A DNA stretch of 64,000 nucleotides from JASSUD01 sp031963415 (GCA_031963415.1 JASSUI010000001.1:62001-126000); one strand, 5' to 3'. Counted from the first letter of the stretch, positions 1-10,300 are shown. Notes: generated from the sequence alone by a model not told the origin. Translations and numbers: made by a program.

Positions 1-1188
1 TAACGAAGACTGCTCGCTTAACGCCTTAGCCGCGCTGCTCCCCACCCAACTGCCCTTGTCCTTTATCAGCTCGATCAAGGCCTTCAGGGCTGACGCGGGT
101 AACGAAGACCGCTTGCCTAAGGCCTCAGCCGCACGGAGCCTCACCCAATCGTCCTTGTCCTTTGTCATTTCGATCAAGGCTTCCATAGCCAACTCGGGTA
201 ACGAAGACTGCTGGCCTAACGCCTCAGTCGCGCGGCGCCTCACCTCATCGTCCTGGTTCTTCGTCATTTCAATCAAGGCTTCCATAGCCAACTCGGATAA
301 CGAAGACTGCTGGCCTAACGCATAAGCCGCGCTGCGCTTCACCTCATCGTCTTGGTCCTTCGTCATTTCGATCAAGGCCTCCATAGCCAACTCGGGTAAC
401 GAAGACCGCTTGCCTAATGCATCAGCCGCGCTGCGCCTCACCGCATCGTTCTGGTCCTTCGTCATTCTGATCAAGGCCTCCATAGCCGACTCGGGTAACG
501 AAGACCGCTTGCCTAACGCCTCAGCCGCGCTGCGCTTCACCTCATCGTCCTTGCTCTTTATCAACGCAATCAAGGCGAGCAGAATTGACTCAGGTAACGA
601 AGACTGCTTGCCTAACGCATAAGCCGCGTTGCTCCTCACCCCATAGTCCTTGTTCTTTATCAACGCAATTAAGGCGAGCAGGGCCGACTTGGGTAACGAA
701 GACTGCTGGCCTAATGCATAAGCCGCGCTGCGCTTCACCCCATCGTCCTGGTCCTTCGTCATTTCGATCAAGACTTCCATAGCCGACTCGGGTAACGAAG
801 ACTGCTGGCCTAACGCATTAGCCGCGCAGAGCCTCATCCAATCGACCTTGTCCTTTATCAGCTCGATCAAAGCCTTCAGGGCCAGCTCGGGTAACGAAGA
901 CTGCTGGCCTAACGCCTCAGCCGCGTGGCGTCTCACCTCATCGTCCTTGTCCTTCGTCAGTTCGAGCAAGGCTTTCATAGCCGACTCGGGTAACGAAGAC
1001 CGCTTGCCTAACGCCTTAGCCGCGCTGCTCCTCACCCCATCGTCCTGGTCCTTCGTCAGTTCGATTAAGGCCTTCAGGGCCGACTCGGGTAACGAAGACC
1101 GCTTGCCTAACGCCTCAGTCGCGTTGCACCTCACCCAATTGTCCTGGTCCTTCGTCAGTTCGATCGAGGCCTGGGTAGCCACATCTGA
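1..1188 (-). repeat. Twelve tandem 99-bp units encoding 33-residue HEAT-type repeats
   Basis: The marker taacgaagac recurs at 1, 100, 199, 298, 397, 496, 595, 694, 793, 892, 991 and 1090, always exactly 99 bp apart. The array continues past the left edge. On the minus strand each unit encodes 33 residues with the core SSLPELAMEALIEMTKD and AAxALG. Units are nearly identical at DNA level and differ at a few codons, as expected after recent amplification or gene conversion. No unit contains a stop. Confidence 0.95.
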
Positions 1189-4100
1189 TAAGGCAGATCG
1201 ATAGTTGAGTGCTTGTACCATCGCTCTTTTTGTTGTGAATGTTTCTGCCGCCTTCAGGCAATCGAGCAATAGGTTTTCGGGAAGCGTGGGCTGATACGCC
1301 AGTGTAATTTTGCCTGTCTGGTCGATTTCGAATTGCAGCCATTGCGCTAAATCCTGCTCAAGCCTGTCTTGTGTGTCAGGTGACAACCCAACATTCGGTA
1401 AACGAGACGCTTCATAGAGGCAGTTCATCATCAAACGCTGATGTGCCGCACCGAACAAATCACGCGGTTCAGCTTCAAGGACATCAACAAATCGATTTAA
1501 TGCCTGCCCACGCAACAGCCCCGAGACAAACCACCAAAATATCTCATAGCGCGGATTGTATTTGTGTTGGTGAACAAAGGCTTCGGGATGGGCTTTTGTC
1601 CATTGCTTGACATTAGTCGACCATAGGCTAATCTCTTGCCCTCTTTCCCAATACTGCACAATATGTTTAGCCGCAAAGAATTCCTGAAATGTCAGATGCA
1701 TAAAATAGTAATTGCGTTGCCCTTCTTCAGCATCATCCGTATAGAGGGATGAGAGTTTTTTGAGGTTAGCCTCTAACGTAAAGGGCAAATTCACTCCTTC
1801 TGCCTCAAGCTGCTCGATGAGCGCATGCAGATCACGATCACTGAATTCAATTTGATTACGCTGCAATCCTTGAAAAGCTAAAGTACTCAAAAAATCCTGC
1901 TCAGCTTTCGCCAATTTCTCTAGACGTAATAGGCTTAGCGCATTAACATGGTTCGCGGTTAACTTTTCTCCAGCTTCTCGCTTGCCCAAGCGCAGCATAT
2001 CTTTACGCCATAATTTATTTATCATCGCCTGATATAACGCAGTGATCGTTATCGAACCTCGAACCTCTGGCTGTAGACGCTTGATTTCATCCCAGCTGTA
2101 ACACAAGGCATCCAACTGAATCGGCACGTTGACCAACGCCTGAATGACTGGCGTGGTTTGGATAAAGTGCTTTATCTCCTGGGATTGGAAAACTGGCACA
2201 ATGGCCGGATTATTCAGATAATCGGTGACATTCTCTGGACTAAAGCCTATCGTCTCCAACTCTAAGTCCATCGGCTGCGCTTGGTTTAAATCGACATGAG
2301 GTCGCGATGTAATCAGTACGGCAGGCTGATTGAGCAACTGTTTTAAAAACTCGTCACTCCATTCCTGAGGCGCTTCATCCAAGCCGTCGAGTACAAAGAG
2401 GGTTTTATCCTTAGCTGCCCCATTAATTTGTGCGACAAGGGCCTTCGCTAAGGCCAATCCATTATGGTGAGTAGGAAAATAAATTTCATGCAACAAACTC
2501 ACCAGATCACAGCTTTGTTTGCCCTTCAAAACGCGTAACGGAATCCATAGGACATACTCGAAGCGGTCGCGCCATTGTCCTTTTTGCATAGATTCGTAAA
2601 CGATCTTTTTGCATAGCGTTGTTTTACCCACACCCGCTCGACCATAGACCAGAATCCGCTTCGGCGTCACTGTCTTGCCTTTGCTTAGTTCTCGCGGATC
2701 AAACAGTTTGTCCAGTGGTACTAGGTTTTGTACGATGGATTCGATTGCTTCGACACTTGGTAAACGATGAAAGGGGTCTAGCACCACTTTTTCTTCTTTG
2801 GCCTCTTTTTCTTTTGCTTCTTCAGGATTTTCTTTTTCCTTACGGACCTTTTCATACTCCACAATGGCCAAATTGATATAGCAATGATCCATCGATAGCG
2901 CTGGGCCAGATAGCCGTTGAATATCCAAGCCCTTAGCATCATACGACGCCGCTAATGCTTGGCGAAGCTGTTCAGGATCGATCCGTGACTCACTATTGAT
3001 TTGTTTGATTTCTGCCAGGATGTTTTCATAAGCTTTCTGAACATTCAGCTCTCGTAAATTCGACGCACCGTCCTTTTTTAAAGCTTCAAGCGCAGTGACA
3101 CAGGCTTGATTCAAGAAAACCGAAAACTCGTCAGCCTTCAATGTATGCGTCTGATCTTCCCGCAATTTTTTTAAGCAGGCTTGATAGATTTCTTTTTCCA
3201 TCAACGATATGCATCGATCTTTCTTTTTCGTTAATAGCTGTTTTATGAGCTTAAAAAAACCGACATGTAAACCCTCATCCTGATATGTCTGTTTCCCCTT
3301 CCAAAGACTCGGCTTGCGCCAGCGGGTTTCTTCGATGCGAATGGTGGTCGAGTTAAGAATAAATTTCGGTAGACATTGCTCAGCTGAACTGTTGAGCAAG
3401 AGGGGAATAATGCCGTGATTGTCTTGGTAGTGCTGATAGCGGATCTGCAAAAAAGCCAATTCCGTTAATACATGGTGGAATTCCTCATTGTTTAAATTAT
3501 CATGCACAATGTCGCGTATCGCTGTCTCGATCTGAGTCAAGTCATTCGCTTGCTGATAAGCGCTTTCAATCGCCTTATAAAAACTTTGATAGTACAGTGA
3601 GGCCATATAGTGGCCCAACAACGCTGAACCACACAGCACCACATGATCAACGGTACCTGAGTGATTGGGTAACAAGCAGAGTTGGCTGGAAAGAATAATG
3701 TTGGCCCGGGCTTTCTCTTCTAATGTCGCGGGTCGCGGCAAAGCTTGGTAACCGTTGGCAGTACGATCCGAATACAGGTTGAAACGTAGGCTAGATAACC
3801 ATTCAATCACTTGTTGAGAAGCTTCTGCATCGGCTTGGCCTAGCTGATTATTATGTGCGTAGACTAAAAAAAGGCTTGGTGAGCTTTGGCATAAGTCCAA
3901 ATCTTGAAACTGTTTCAAAATGGTTTCAAAGACCTGCGCTACCCACTGATGCTTTTCTTGCGGACAGACTTCCACTGTCTTAGGCGACAGAGTCAGAGAA
4001 GCTCTAGCAGGAAAGAATTCAGTGGATTGGGACAAACCGGTAGCACTATCTGAAGAAGATGTCAAAGCAGTAGTCGGTGCAGCGGGCGTGCCTTCATGGC

Positions 4101-4449
4101 CCCATTTTCGTGCTTTCTTGTCGCTCGTCTTTGCTTTTTCCCACCGCTCCAAACTTCTTAAAACTCCTGCACGCTCAACATAAATCTCAGCGATACGCTG
4201 TCGCAAAGACTCATCTTGTGGAGTTTGAGGGGTCTGCGCTTGACTAAAAGCGCTTGTTAACTCTGATAAAGACAAGAGGCGTTCATCTTCGGCATGCTTA
4301 AAAATCACTTTGGCTTGGTCATACGAGATTAGGGCCATCTTGAACTGCTGTGCCGTTTTATAGAAACGAGCTTTTTCCAAATGGCTTCGCGCATCCATCT
4401 GTAGCTGTTTACTCATCAAATCGTGGGGAACCGGGCTAGCAGCAAGCAT
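1..4449 (-). CDS. Large STAND-type protein: TPR-like / TIR-like / NACHT ATPase / HEAT repeats, 3' end outside window
   Basis: An open frame of 1,483 codons runs from ATG at 4449 to the left edge with no stop, so the C-terminus is missing. Residues about 10-60 are helical and TPR-like. Around residues 190-390 is a SEFIR/TIR-like region with FLVYAHNN and HHVLTELAFL motifs. The NACHT ATPase has Walker A GRAGVGKTT (residues 603-611) and Walker B FVLDGLDEA near 686. The HLTFQEFFAAK motif typical of NACHT winged-helix ends follows. From about residue 1,085 it consists of 33-residue HEAT-type repeats. It is a paralogue of the prophage gene at 7380. The domain order is that of signal-transducing immune ATPases: a sensor of repeats, a nucleotide switch and an N-terminal effector. 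The target is unknown. It lies in the older island and is transcribed away from that island's integrase. Confidence 0.85.
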   Translation of the reverse strand, partial: MLAASPVPHDLMSKQLQMDARSHLEKARFYKTAQQFKMALISYDQAKVIFKHAEDERLLSLSELTSAFSQAQTPQTPQDESLRQRIAEIYVERAGVLRSLERWEKAKTSDKKARKWGHEGTPAAPTTALTSSSDSATGLSQSTEFFPARASLTLSPKTVEVCPQEKHQWVAQVFETILKQFQDLDLCQSSPSLFLVYAHNNQLGQADAEASQQVIEWLSSLRFNLYSDRTANGYQALPRPATLEEKARANIILSSQLCLLPNHSGTVDHVVLCGSALLGHYMASLYYQSFYKAIESAYQQANDLTQIETAIRDIVHDNLNNEEFHHVLTELAFLQIRYQHYQDNHGIIPLLLNSSAEQCLPKFILNSTTIRIEETRWRKPSLWKGKQTYQDEGLHVGFFKLIKQLLTKKKDRCISLMEKEIYQACLKKLREDQTHTLKADEFSVFLNQACVTALEALKKDGASNLRELNVQKAYENILAEIKQINSESRIDPEQLRQALAASYDAKGLDIQRLSGPALSMDHCYINLAIVEYEKVRKEKENPEEAKEKEAKEEKVVLDPFHRLPSVEAIESIVQNLVPLDKLFDPRELSKGKTVTPKRILVYGRAGVGKTTLCKKIVYESMQKGQWRDRFEYVLWIPLRVLKGKQSCDLVSLLHEIYFPTHHNGLALAKALVAQINGAAKDKTLFVLDGLDEAPQEWSDEFLKQLLNQPAVLITSRPHVDLNQAQPMDLELETIGFSPENVTDYLNNPAIVPVFQSQEIKHFIQTTPVIQALVNVPIQLDALCYSWDEIKRLQPEVRGSITITALYQAMINKLWRKDMLRLGKREAGEKLTANHVNALSLLRLEKLAKAEQDFLSTLAFQGLQRNQIEFSDRDLHALIEQLEAEGVNLPFTLEANLKKLSSLYTDDAEEGQRNYYFMHLTFQEFFAAKHIVQYWERGQEISLWSTNVKQWTKAHPEAFVHQHKYNPRYEIFWWFVSGLLRGQALNRFVDVLEAEPRDLFGAAHQRLMMNCLYEASRLPNVGLSPDTQDRLEQDLAQWLQFEIDQTGKITLAYQPTLPENLLLDCLKAAETFTTKRAMVQALNYRSALSDVATQASIELTKDQDNWVRCNATEALGKRSSLPESALKALIELTKDQDDGVRSSAAKALGKRSSLPESAMKALLELTKDKDDEVRRHAAEALGQQSSLPELALKALIELIKDKVDWMRLCAANALGQQSSLPESAMEVLIEMTKDQDDGVKRSAAYALGQQSSLPKSALLALIALIKNKDYGVRSNAAYALGKQSSLPESILLALIALIKSKDDEVKRSAAEALGKRSSLPESAMEALIRMTKDQNDAVRRSAADALGKRSSLPELAMEALIEMTKDQDDEVKRSAAYALGQQSSLSELAMEALIEMTKNQDDEVRRRATEALGQQSSLPELAMEALIEMTKDKDDWVRLRAAEALGKRSSLPASALKALIELIKDKGSWVGSSAAKALSEQSSL

Positions 4450-4712
4450 ATTGTTATTTTGGTTTAATTGTTTGATGTTTTTGAAGAGTACTGACGGTGC
4501 CGGCGAACTTATCAAAGAGAAGTATCAGCGTGCGAGGGGGTCAATGCCTGAATTTATATTTCTAATAGATTAGTTTTTTACCACTATGCGATTTTAGCGT
4601 TTGGATGTCTGTCGCCGAATGTCCAGGCGTTATTTGAAAAACCACGGCTAGGGAAATGAATGGTTCTATTCAAAATTTAGGTAGAAAATGAGATAACTTT
4701 ATTACTCAAGCA

Positions 4713-5153
4713 ATGAACGCCTCTCTCAAACGAAAAGGCGGCGGAGCTAAAACCTCTCGCTCAGAAACCGTGACTGTAAGACTTGAGCCAAAACTACGTT
4801 ATTTTGCTGAGATCGCCGCCCGCAAACAACGCCGCACACTTTCTAGTTTTATCGAGTGGGCAATTCAAGAAGAGTTAGAAAAAGTCTATATAGAAGAGTC
4901 TTCTGGCCTTGACTCAAGAGGTACAACCGTAGCAGATACCATGCACAACCTATGGGATGTAGAAGAACAAACTCGTTTTATCAAGTTAGGGTTATTTTTT
5001 CCTGACTTGATGACTCACGAAGAGCAAATTTTATGGAAACTGATTCGAGAAAATGGGGCGGTATGGCGGGGTTGGCATGACGGACCAAATAAAGAATGGA
5101 TATGGTGGGTAAGAGAAGACAAATTAGATTTTGATTTACTCAGGCAGCATTGA
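4713..5153 (+). CDS. Ribbon-helix-helix-type small protein
   Basis: A 146-residue protein. Residues 18-50 (SETVTVRLEPKLRYF, then a helix with LSSFIEWAIQEEL) look like an Arc/MetJ-type ribbon-helix-helix segment, so DNA binding or an antitoxin role is possible. The C-terminal half is rich in tryptophan and charged residues (WRGWHDG, WIWWVRED) and is not recognised. It is divergent from the large NACHT gene, separated by 263 bp, and lies upstream of the island integrase. No partner toxin is seen next to it. Confidence 0.6.
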   Translation: MNASLKRKGGGAKTSRSETVTVRLEPKLRYFAEIAARKQRRTLSSFIEWAIQEELEKVYIEESSGLDSRGTTVADTMHNLWDVEEQTRFIKLGLFFPDLMTHEEQILWKLIRENGAVWRGWHDGPNKEWIWWVREDKLDFDLLRQH

Positions 5154-5347
5154 CCCATTTTTCTTGCTGTCGCTAGAGGAGAAAAAGATCGGTCTGCCTT
5201 GCCAAAGCAGCCCCGCTTTCAATCAATACGATCAGCATCTGAGGACGGGAGCGCTGTGGCCGGCGCAGAAGAATTTGCTCAAGGTGATGACATCCCTTTT
5301 TAAGGACGGATATAGCAAAAACATTTAATAAACTCACCCGCCCCAAC

Positions 5348-6518
5348 ATGAGAAAGCTCGCGTCGGGCGAAAGCCTCACCGAACAGGGTATTACCTTTGA
5401 GCGCACTGCAGACGGTCACGGAATTTTTACCATCAATATTATGATGAATGGACAACGTATTCACCGAGTAGTCGGACGTGCATCAGAAGGCACCACTCGA
5501 ACCCAGGCTGAAGCATTCATTGCTCAAATTCGCACTGATGCGAAGCACAATCGATTATCTTTACCCAAAGGGCGCAAGGTTGCGCTGTCGTTTCGAGATG
5601 CGGCCGAAAAATATCTGCACAAGCTTACGCTTGAAAATGGTAAAGATTTAAAAATGAAAAAAATGCGCCTCGACAAGCATCTTGTCCCTTTTTTCAGCAA
5701 TACGCCATTATCAAAAATCACAAGCTTTGATATTGAACGTTACAAAAAGCAGCGTCTACAGGAACCCTCATTGCGAGGTGGAGATCGAGTCAGTAAGCAA
5801 GCTAAAGCGCAAGGTTTTTTACCTTGCGAGCAGTCCACTATAGCGAAACCAGGTACCATTAACCGTAAGCTCGCAGTGTTATCTCACCTTTTAAATAAAG
5901 CACTCAAGTGGGGATGGATTAACAGTCACCCCGCAAAAATCAAACGCTATAAGGAAGGCGATGGCTGCATTATTTATTTGACCGTAGAACAAGTAGCTAA
6001 ATTTATTGAGGCGGCTAAAGCATCTAATAACCCACAGCTTTATCCATTTGTTGTAATTGGTCTTGAAACATCCATGAGGATGTCTGAAATATTGTCGATT
6101 CGTCGTGAAAATATCGATGTTGAACGCCGCAGAATTTGGATTCCGCAAGCAAAAGGAGGTAGGCGAGCCCATAACAGAGCATTTGGCAAGCTTTCTAGCA
6201 GACTACGTGGCAGCATTACAGCCCGGTACACCTTGGCTATTCCCTTCTCCTGCTGCCAAGTCAGGCCACACCGTCGATATCCGCAAACCTTTTATTAAAG
6301 CCGTCATCGCTATCGGCCTAAATCCTGAGCAGATAGTGCGCCACACGTTACGACACACAGCCGTTACGCATCTTGTCCAGGCTGGCATCGATTTACCTAC
6401 GGTCAAACGAATCAGCGGATACAAAACACTTGCGATGGTGGAACGTTATGCGCACCAGAATGGACAACACATTCAGGCAGCGATGGATATATTTGAACAG
6501 AGAATGAGAATTGCCTAG
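5348..6518 (+). pseudogene. Tyrosine recombinase (integrase) of the older island, frameshifted
   Basis: The protein is a phage-type tyrosine recombinase. The first frame (5348-6298) holds the N-terminal arm- and core-binding domains and the first catalytic Arg (ETSMRMSEIL). The reading then moves by +1 near 6158-6165, in a G-rich stretch, to the frame ending at 6518. That frame carries HTLRHTAVTHLV, SGYKT and the Tyr of MVERYAHQ, so every catalytic residue is present but split. Family members usually begin with about ten more residues ending LTRP. Here codons for LTRPN lie just upstream, and an AAGGA sequence precedes an ATA GCA, suggesting the original ATG at 5312 became ATA. The gene ends 74 bp before the left attachment repeat, as expected for an island integrase. 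Confidence 0.85.
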
Positions 6519-6533
6519 CTATTTTTCTGGCAA

Positions 6534-6553
6534 AATTACACAGGAATTACACA
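6534..6553 (+). promoter_or_regulatory. Direct repeat aattacaca x2, possible arm sites of the older integrase
   Basis: Two copies of aattacaca start at 6534 and 6545, 11 bp apart (about one helical turn), between the end of the broken integrase and the att core. Spacing and location fit arm-type integrase binding sites. They differ from the sites that flank the prophage, in line with a different integrase. Confidence 0.4.
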
Positions 6554-6592
6554 AAGTTTAAAGTAGCTTGTACCTAGAAATCTGCGAAACCT

Positions 6593-6647
6593 TTGATATG
6601 ACTGGTAGGCCGTGTAGGATTCGAACCTACGACCAACGGATTAAAAG
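6593..6647 (-). repeat. attL: 3' portion of tRNA-Lys
   Basis: Fifty-five bases are identical to 48262-48316. Positions 6603-6647 equal the last 45 nt of the tRNA-Lys gene, from the anticodon loop to CCA, on the minus strand. The upstream half of the tRNA is absent, so this is not a functional gene. The identity ends at the anticodon loop, a common crossover place for tyrosine integrases. Confidence 0.95.
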
Positions 6648-6692
6648 GCTATCGAAAAATCCTTAAATATCAATAGCTTACATACAAATCCG

Positions 6693-6763
6693 TTCCGCAA
6701 TTATAGCAAATACACTACCCGCAAACCCTTATCCTGCTTAAAGCACCATTAGTTTTGCGGAAC
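6693..6763. promoter_or_regulatory. Inner arm-type sites of the prophage integrase (ttgcggaa motif)
   Basis: The motif aattgcggaa occurs inverted at 6693-6702 (ttccgcaatt) and direct as ttttgcggaa at 6754-6763. The same motif is present twice beside the integrase at 48202 and 48221. Placement on both sides of the att core is typical of arm-type integrase sites. Confidence 0.6.
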
Positions 6764-6847
6764 AGAATCTAAGTTATTAACAGCTTCGCAAGACTACAAC
6801 AAGAAACGCATTCTCAGCAGAAAGCATCTCTAAAAAAAACTCCTTCG

Positions 6848-6964
6848 CTAGCTTAGAGTCTCTGGCTTAGAAGACGGCCTATGATATAGCCAATCTTCGC
6901 TCACGCCTAACCATTTGGCTAATATCTTAATTTTGTTAGCAGGAGATTCGGGATCAGAAGGTCC
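6848..6964 (-). pseudogene. C-terminal remnant of an XRE-type regulator
   Basis: On the minus strand the frame ending with TAG at 6848 reads PESPANKIKILAKWLGVSED and then WLYHRPSSKPETLS. The NKIKxLAKWLGVSExWL pattern is typical of the end of small helix-turn-helix regulators that choose between several DNA-binding states. The N-terminal part is missing. Upstream the frame enters a tRNA 3' fragment, where an in-frame ATG could start a 39-residue peptide. It is probably a junction left by an earlier integration or deletion. Confidence 0.55.
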
Positions 6965-6991
6965 CATGTTCGAATCATGTCGCCCCGACCA
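6953..6991 (+). other. 3' fragment of a second tRNA gene, probably tRNA-Arg
   Basis: The sequence contains a T-loop ttcgaat flanked by catg/catg pairing, then an acceptor 3' strand cgccccg followed by acca. The 5' half is missing. The atcag aaggt start matches the 3' anticodon stem and variable loop of arginine UCU-type tRNAs, so that identity is likely but not certain. It resembles a second attachment-site remnant, distinct from the tRNA-Lys site, lying inside the prophage. Confidence 0.55.
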
Positions 6992-7031
6992 ATAAAATCA
7001 AGGGTTTCTCCCTTTCCCTCCCCTCCTTTTT

Positions 7032-7061
7032 GCTCCGCAATTCTCCCCTTGCTCCGCAATT
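7032..7061 (-). promoter_or_regulatory. Paired outer arm-type sites (tgctccgcaatt)
   Basis: Two copies of gctccgcaatt begin at 7032 and 7051. They are the inverse of the aattgcgga motif found near the integrase at the right end. They lie about 390-410 bp inside attL, where distal integrase arm sites could be. No gene covers 6992-7379; upstream of the next gene only an A-rich leader is seen. Confidence 0.55.
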
Positions 7062-7379
7062 TTCATTTTTCTCCGGCAACTTGGTTCTCTTATTTTTGAC
7101 TGAAATATAGCAAAAACTATTCAATCAGCTTAGCGCGTAGGCGGAACTCTAACCCGCGTCATGCTTAGGAATTACAAGGGCTTGTGGATATATGTTTGCG
7201 AAAATCTGTCATTCTTCAAAATCCTGTGAATTTTACAGGACGGGCTACCAGGCTATCTCATCACATCCGTTTACTAGGGTGAGCTAAGGTCAACACCCCC
7301 TTGTTTAAGCACCCCGCTCAACAAGAAAATTCGCACTGGATGAAATTGGCGGTAACACTTAAACGAATGAAGAAAAAGA

Positions 7380-10300
7380 ATGAATGCAATAGACAGTTTA
7401 ATCAAAGGGGGTAGCACGTTATCGTCAACTCGTTATCCTGACCTTAAAACGCTGGATGAAAATGAAAATAAAGAGCACAAACAAAGTAGCGATCAGACTG
7501 GCAGCGCCATAGAAAAGCTAGATGCGCCGCTTAAAGCCAATCTGTCAGCGTCCGAGCATGCTAAAGCACAAACTTCGTTAGAAGAAATCGCTTCGACGTA
7601 CGGTGGCATCTCCCAAGTTCAGAAAGAAAGCAAAACGACCTATCAAGCATTGATAGCCCCTATTCTCTCGTTCTTTACTAGCAGTACATCGATGGGGGCA
7701 CGGCAAGTACTATCTATTCGAGAAAAAAGTGAAATGGTCGATCGCTTTTTTGAAAAGATGCTCTGTGTACTAGCGTCGCTAGAAGTACCTAATCAACCCA
7801 GCCTATTTCTCGTCTATGCGCATCACAATTTTGCTTATGGGCAAGCCAAAGCTGAAGTCGCTAAATATTTAATTAGCAAGCTCTCCCAATTGCGAGTTCA
7901 ACTCTATTCTGACCAAACTCCAATGGCCCAGCCTTTTTCAGTGTGGAGACCAAACCCTCGAAAGGATGGACAGCTTGAAGATATTCTAACCAGCCAACTT
8001 TGCTTGCTGCCGACGCAGTTACGTAGTGAGGTTAAGCCAGTAGATAAGGTCGTTGTCTGTTGTTCTGAAGTGTTAGCCAACTATCTGGACTGGCCAGCTT
8101 ATGCTGATTTTTGTCTAGCACTGCAACAAGCCTACCTTGTCGATGCTCGTGAAAAAGGAGATAGCAATATACGGCGAGTGGTTAATACCTTCTGCAAACA
8201 AGATGGTTTTCATCATGTGCTCACAGAAATGGCTTTTTTGCATATACGCGCAGAAGAATTAGGGGATCAGCACGGCATTATTCCCGTTGAGTTAACCGAT
8301 AAAAGCTATCGGCCATGTCTAGCCAAGTTTATCGATGACACCACGGTACGCATAAGCGATTTTCGACGCTTTGAGCAGCAAGCTCAGGCAGAGCAAGCTG
8401 TGTCTACGAATCAAGGCCGGCATGCAGTGATATTTAAACTCATTGAACGGCTATTCATCACAAGTGATAAGGCTCTAACTGCGTTAGACAAATTTTGGAA
8501 CGAATACAGCAATTTCGTTGAAAAACTAAAGCAACAATCTGCTGTGCCATCAGCACTCGAATATTTTGACCACGTAGAGGCCACTTTAAATGAAGTGCAG
8601 ACAGCACTTGACCAACAACCCTCACGTCAACGCGATCTTTCTTTAAGCGATTTACGTCAAGCATTGGCTCAGCACTATTATCACTCGAATCTGTCGATTC
8701 AGCGGGTATCAGGCGAAATTGCTTCACTGGAGGATTGCTACATTAATCTCGCCATTGTCGAGCAGCATGCACAACTGGAAAAAGAGAAAGAGATATTAAA
8801 ACAGCAAGCAGCGGCAGTGACACGCCTACCCAGAAACGAAGATCTGCAAGATGCGGATTACAGCAAGTTAATCACACTAGAACATCTTTTCGATGCGCAA
8901 AAACTACGCGATGGTTCCGTTGGTTTTCCAAAGCGGATTTTGATTCAAGGCAGAGCGGGTATTGGTAAAACAACTTTATGCAAAAAGCTCGTTTACGACT
9001 ATCAACATCAGGCAAGTTGGAAAAATTACTTTGCCTGTGTGCTATGGATACCATTAAGGCACCTTAAGACATTTCAATGCTATAGCTTAGAAAAATTATT
9101 GAGCAAACACTATTTCGCTAGTCAAATCAGCGCTAAAGCGTTAGCCCAAGCTTTCCACCCTTATAGAGACAAAACCCTCTTTATTTTAGATGGCTTAGAC
9201 GAAGTTGTTGGCGAGTTCGAGGACGGGCGTCCATTAGGCAGTTTTCTAAAAGAATTATTGAATCAAAAACATGTTGTCATCACCTCCCGCCCGACGGGCG
9301 TCGATCCTCAACGACTTAGTCAGCTAGACCTAGCGTTAGAAACCGTTGGCTTTACACTAGACAATGTACAAACCTATATTCAAACGTTTGTCTCTAAAGT
9401 GAACCAAGCAGCCATTCAACAGTTCATTAAGCAAACTCCACTGATCCAAAAACTCGTCAATATTCCGATTCAGCTTGATGCGCTCTGCTATAGCTGGGAC
9501 TCCCTTCCTGTACCAACTCGAAAGCAGGAAGCTATCACTGTGACTGCACTGTATCAGGCGATGGTTGAAAAGCTGTGGCATAAAGATGGCTCGCGCCTAG
9601 AGAAAAAAACACAAGATGGTACATTGCTCTCATTGAATGATATTCGAGGTTTATCACTCAACCAAATCGAAGAGCAATTGATTGCGGCAGAAAATGAGTA
9701 CCTGAGCTATCTCGCGTTTCAAGGCTTACAAGATAAACGCATTGAATTTGATCTTACGTATCTTAATACGCTCACTGATGCGCTGAATAAAACTCGAGTG
9801 AAGGCAGAAAAATTACCCTTGCTTTTAAATAGAGATCTCAAACAAACGTCCTTTTTGCATACCCTTGATGCTCATCTGCATGAACAGCGGCGCACTTATC
9901 ATTTTTTACATTTAACCTTTCAAGAGTTCTTTGCTGCTAAATTTATAGTGCGGCATCTACAAGCTTATGCAGAAAGCACTAACAACACAGGTTTAACTCT
10001 CCAAGAAGATCAACTGCATGCCTTTATTGCGTCGCACAAATACAACCGACGTTATGAGATTGTATGGTGGATGGTCGCGGGACTACTCAAAGGACAGACA
10101 TTAACGCAGTTCTTCGGACAGTTAGAAGCTGCACCCCGCGACTTGATTGGTCTACGTCATCAGGGGGTGATGACGAGGTGTTTGAGCGAAGCTCGCTCTC
10201 AATTAAACGTTCAGTATATCGCTAGGTTGGAAGATGAGTTAAGGCAGTGGGTACACTTTGAGACAGCGTCTGAAAACTGCCAGGCAAGCGTACTTGTTGC

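Noticed and set aside
1..1188. CRISPR-like periodic repeats
   Set aside because: There are no unique spacers; the whole 99-bp unit repeats and encodes a protein motif in one frame.
1..1342. Several rightward frames of 65-118 codons over the repeat array
   Set aside because: They are antisense to the large NACHT gene and arise from the regular 99-bp repeats; their sequences lack any family sense.
5131..5328. A 65-codon rightward frame before the broken integrase
   Set aside because: It overlaps the end of the ribbon-helix-helix gene, has no recognisable motif and is opposed by another open frame; probably chance.
6603..6647. A tRNA-Lys gene at the left end
   Set aside because: Only the 3' 45 nt are present; the acceptor 5' strand and D-arm are missing.
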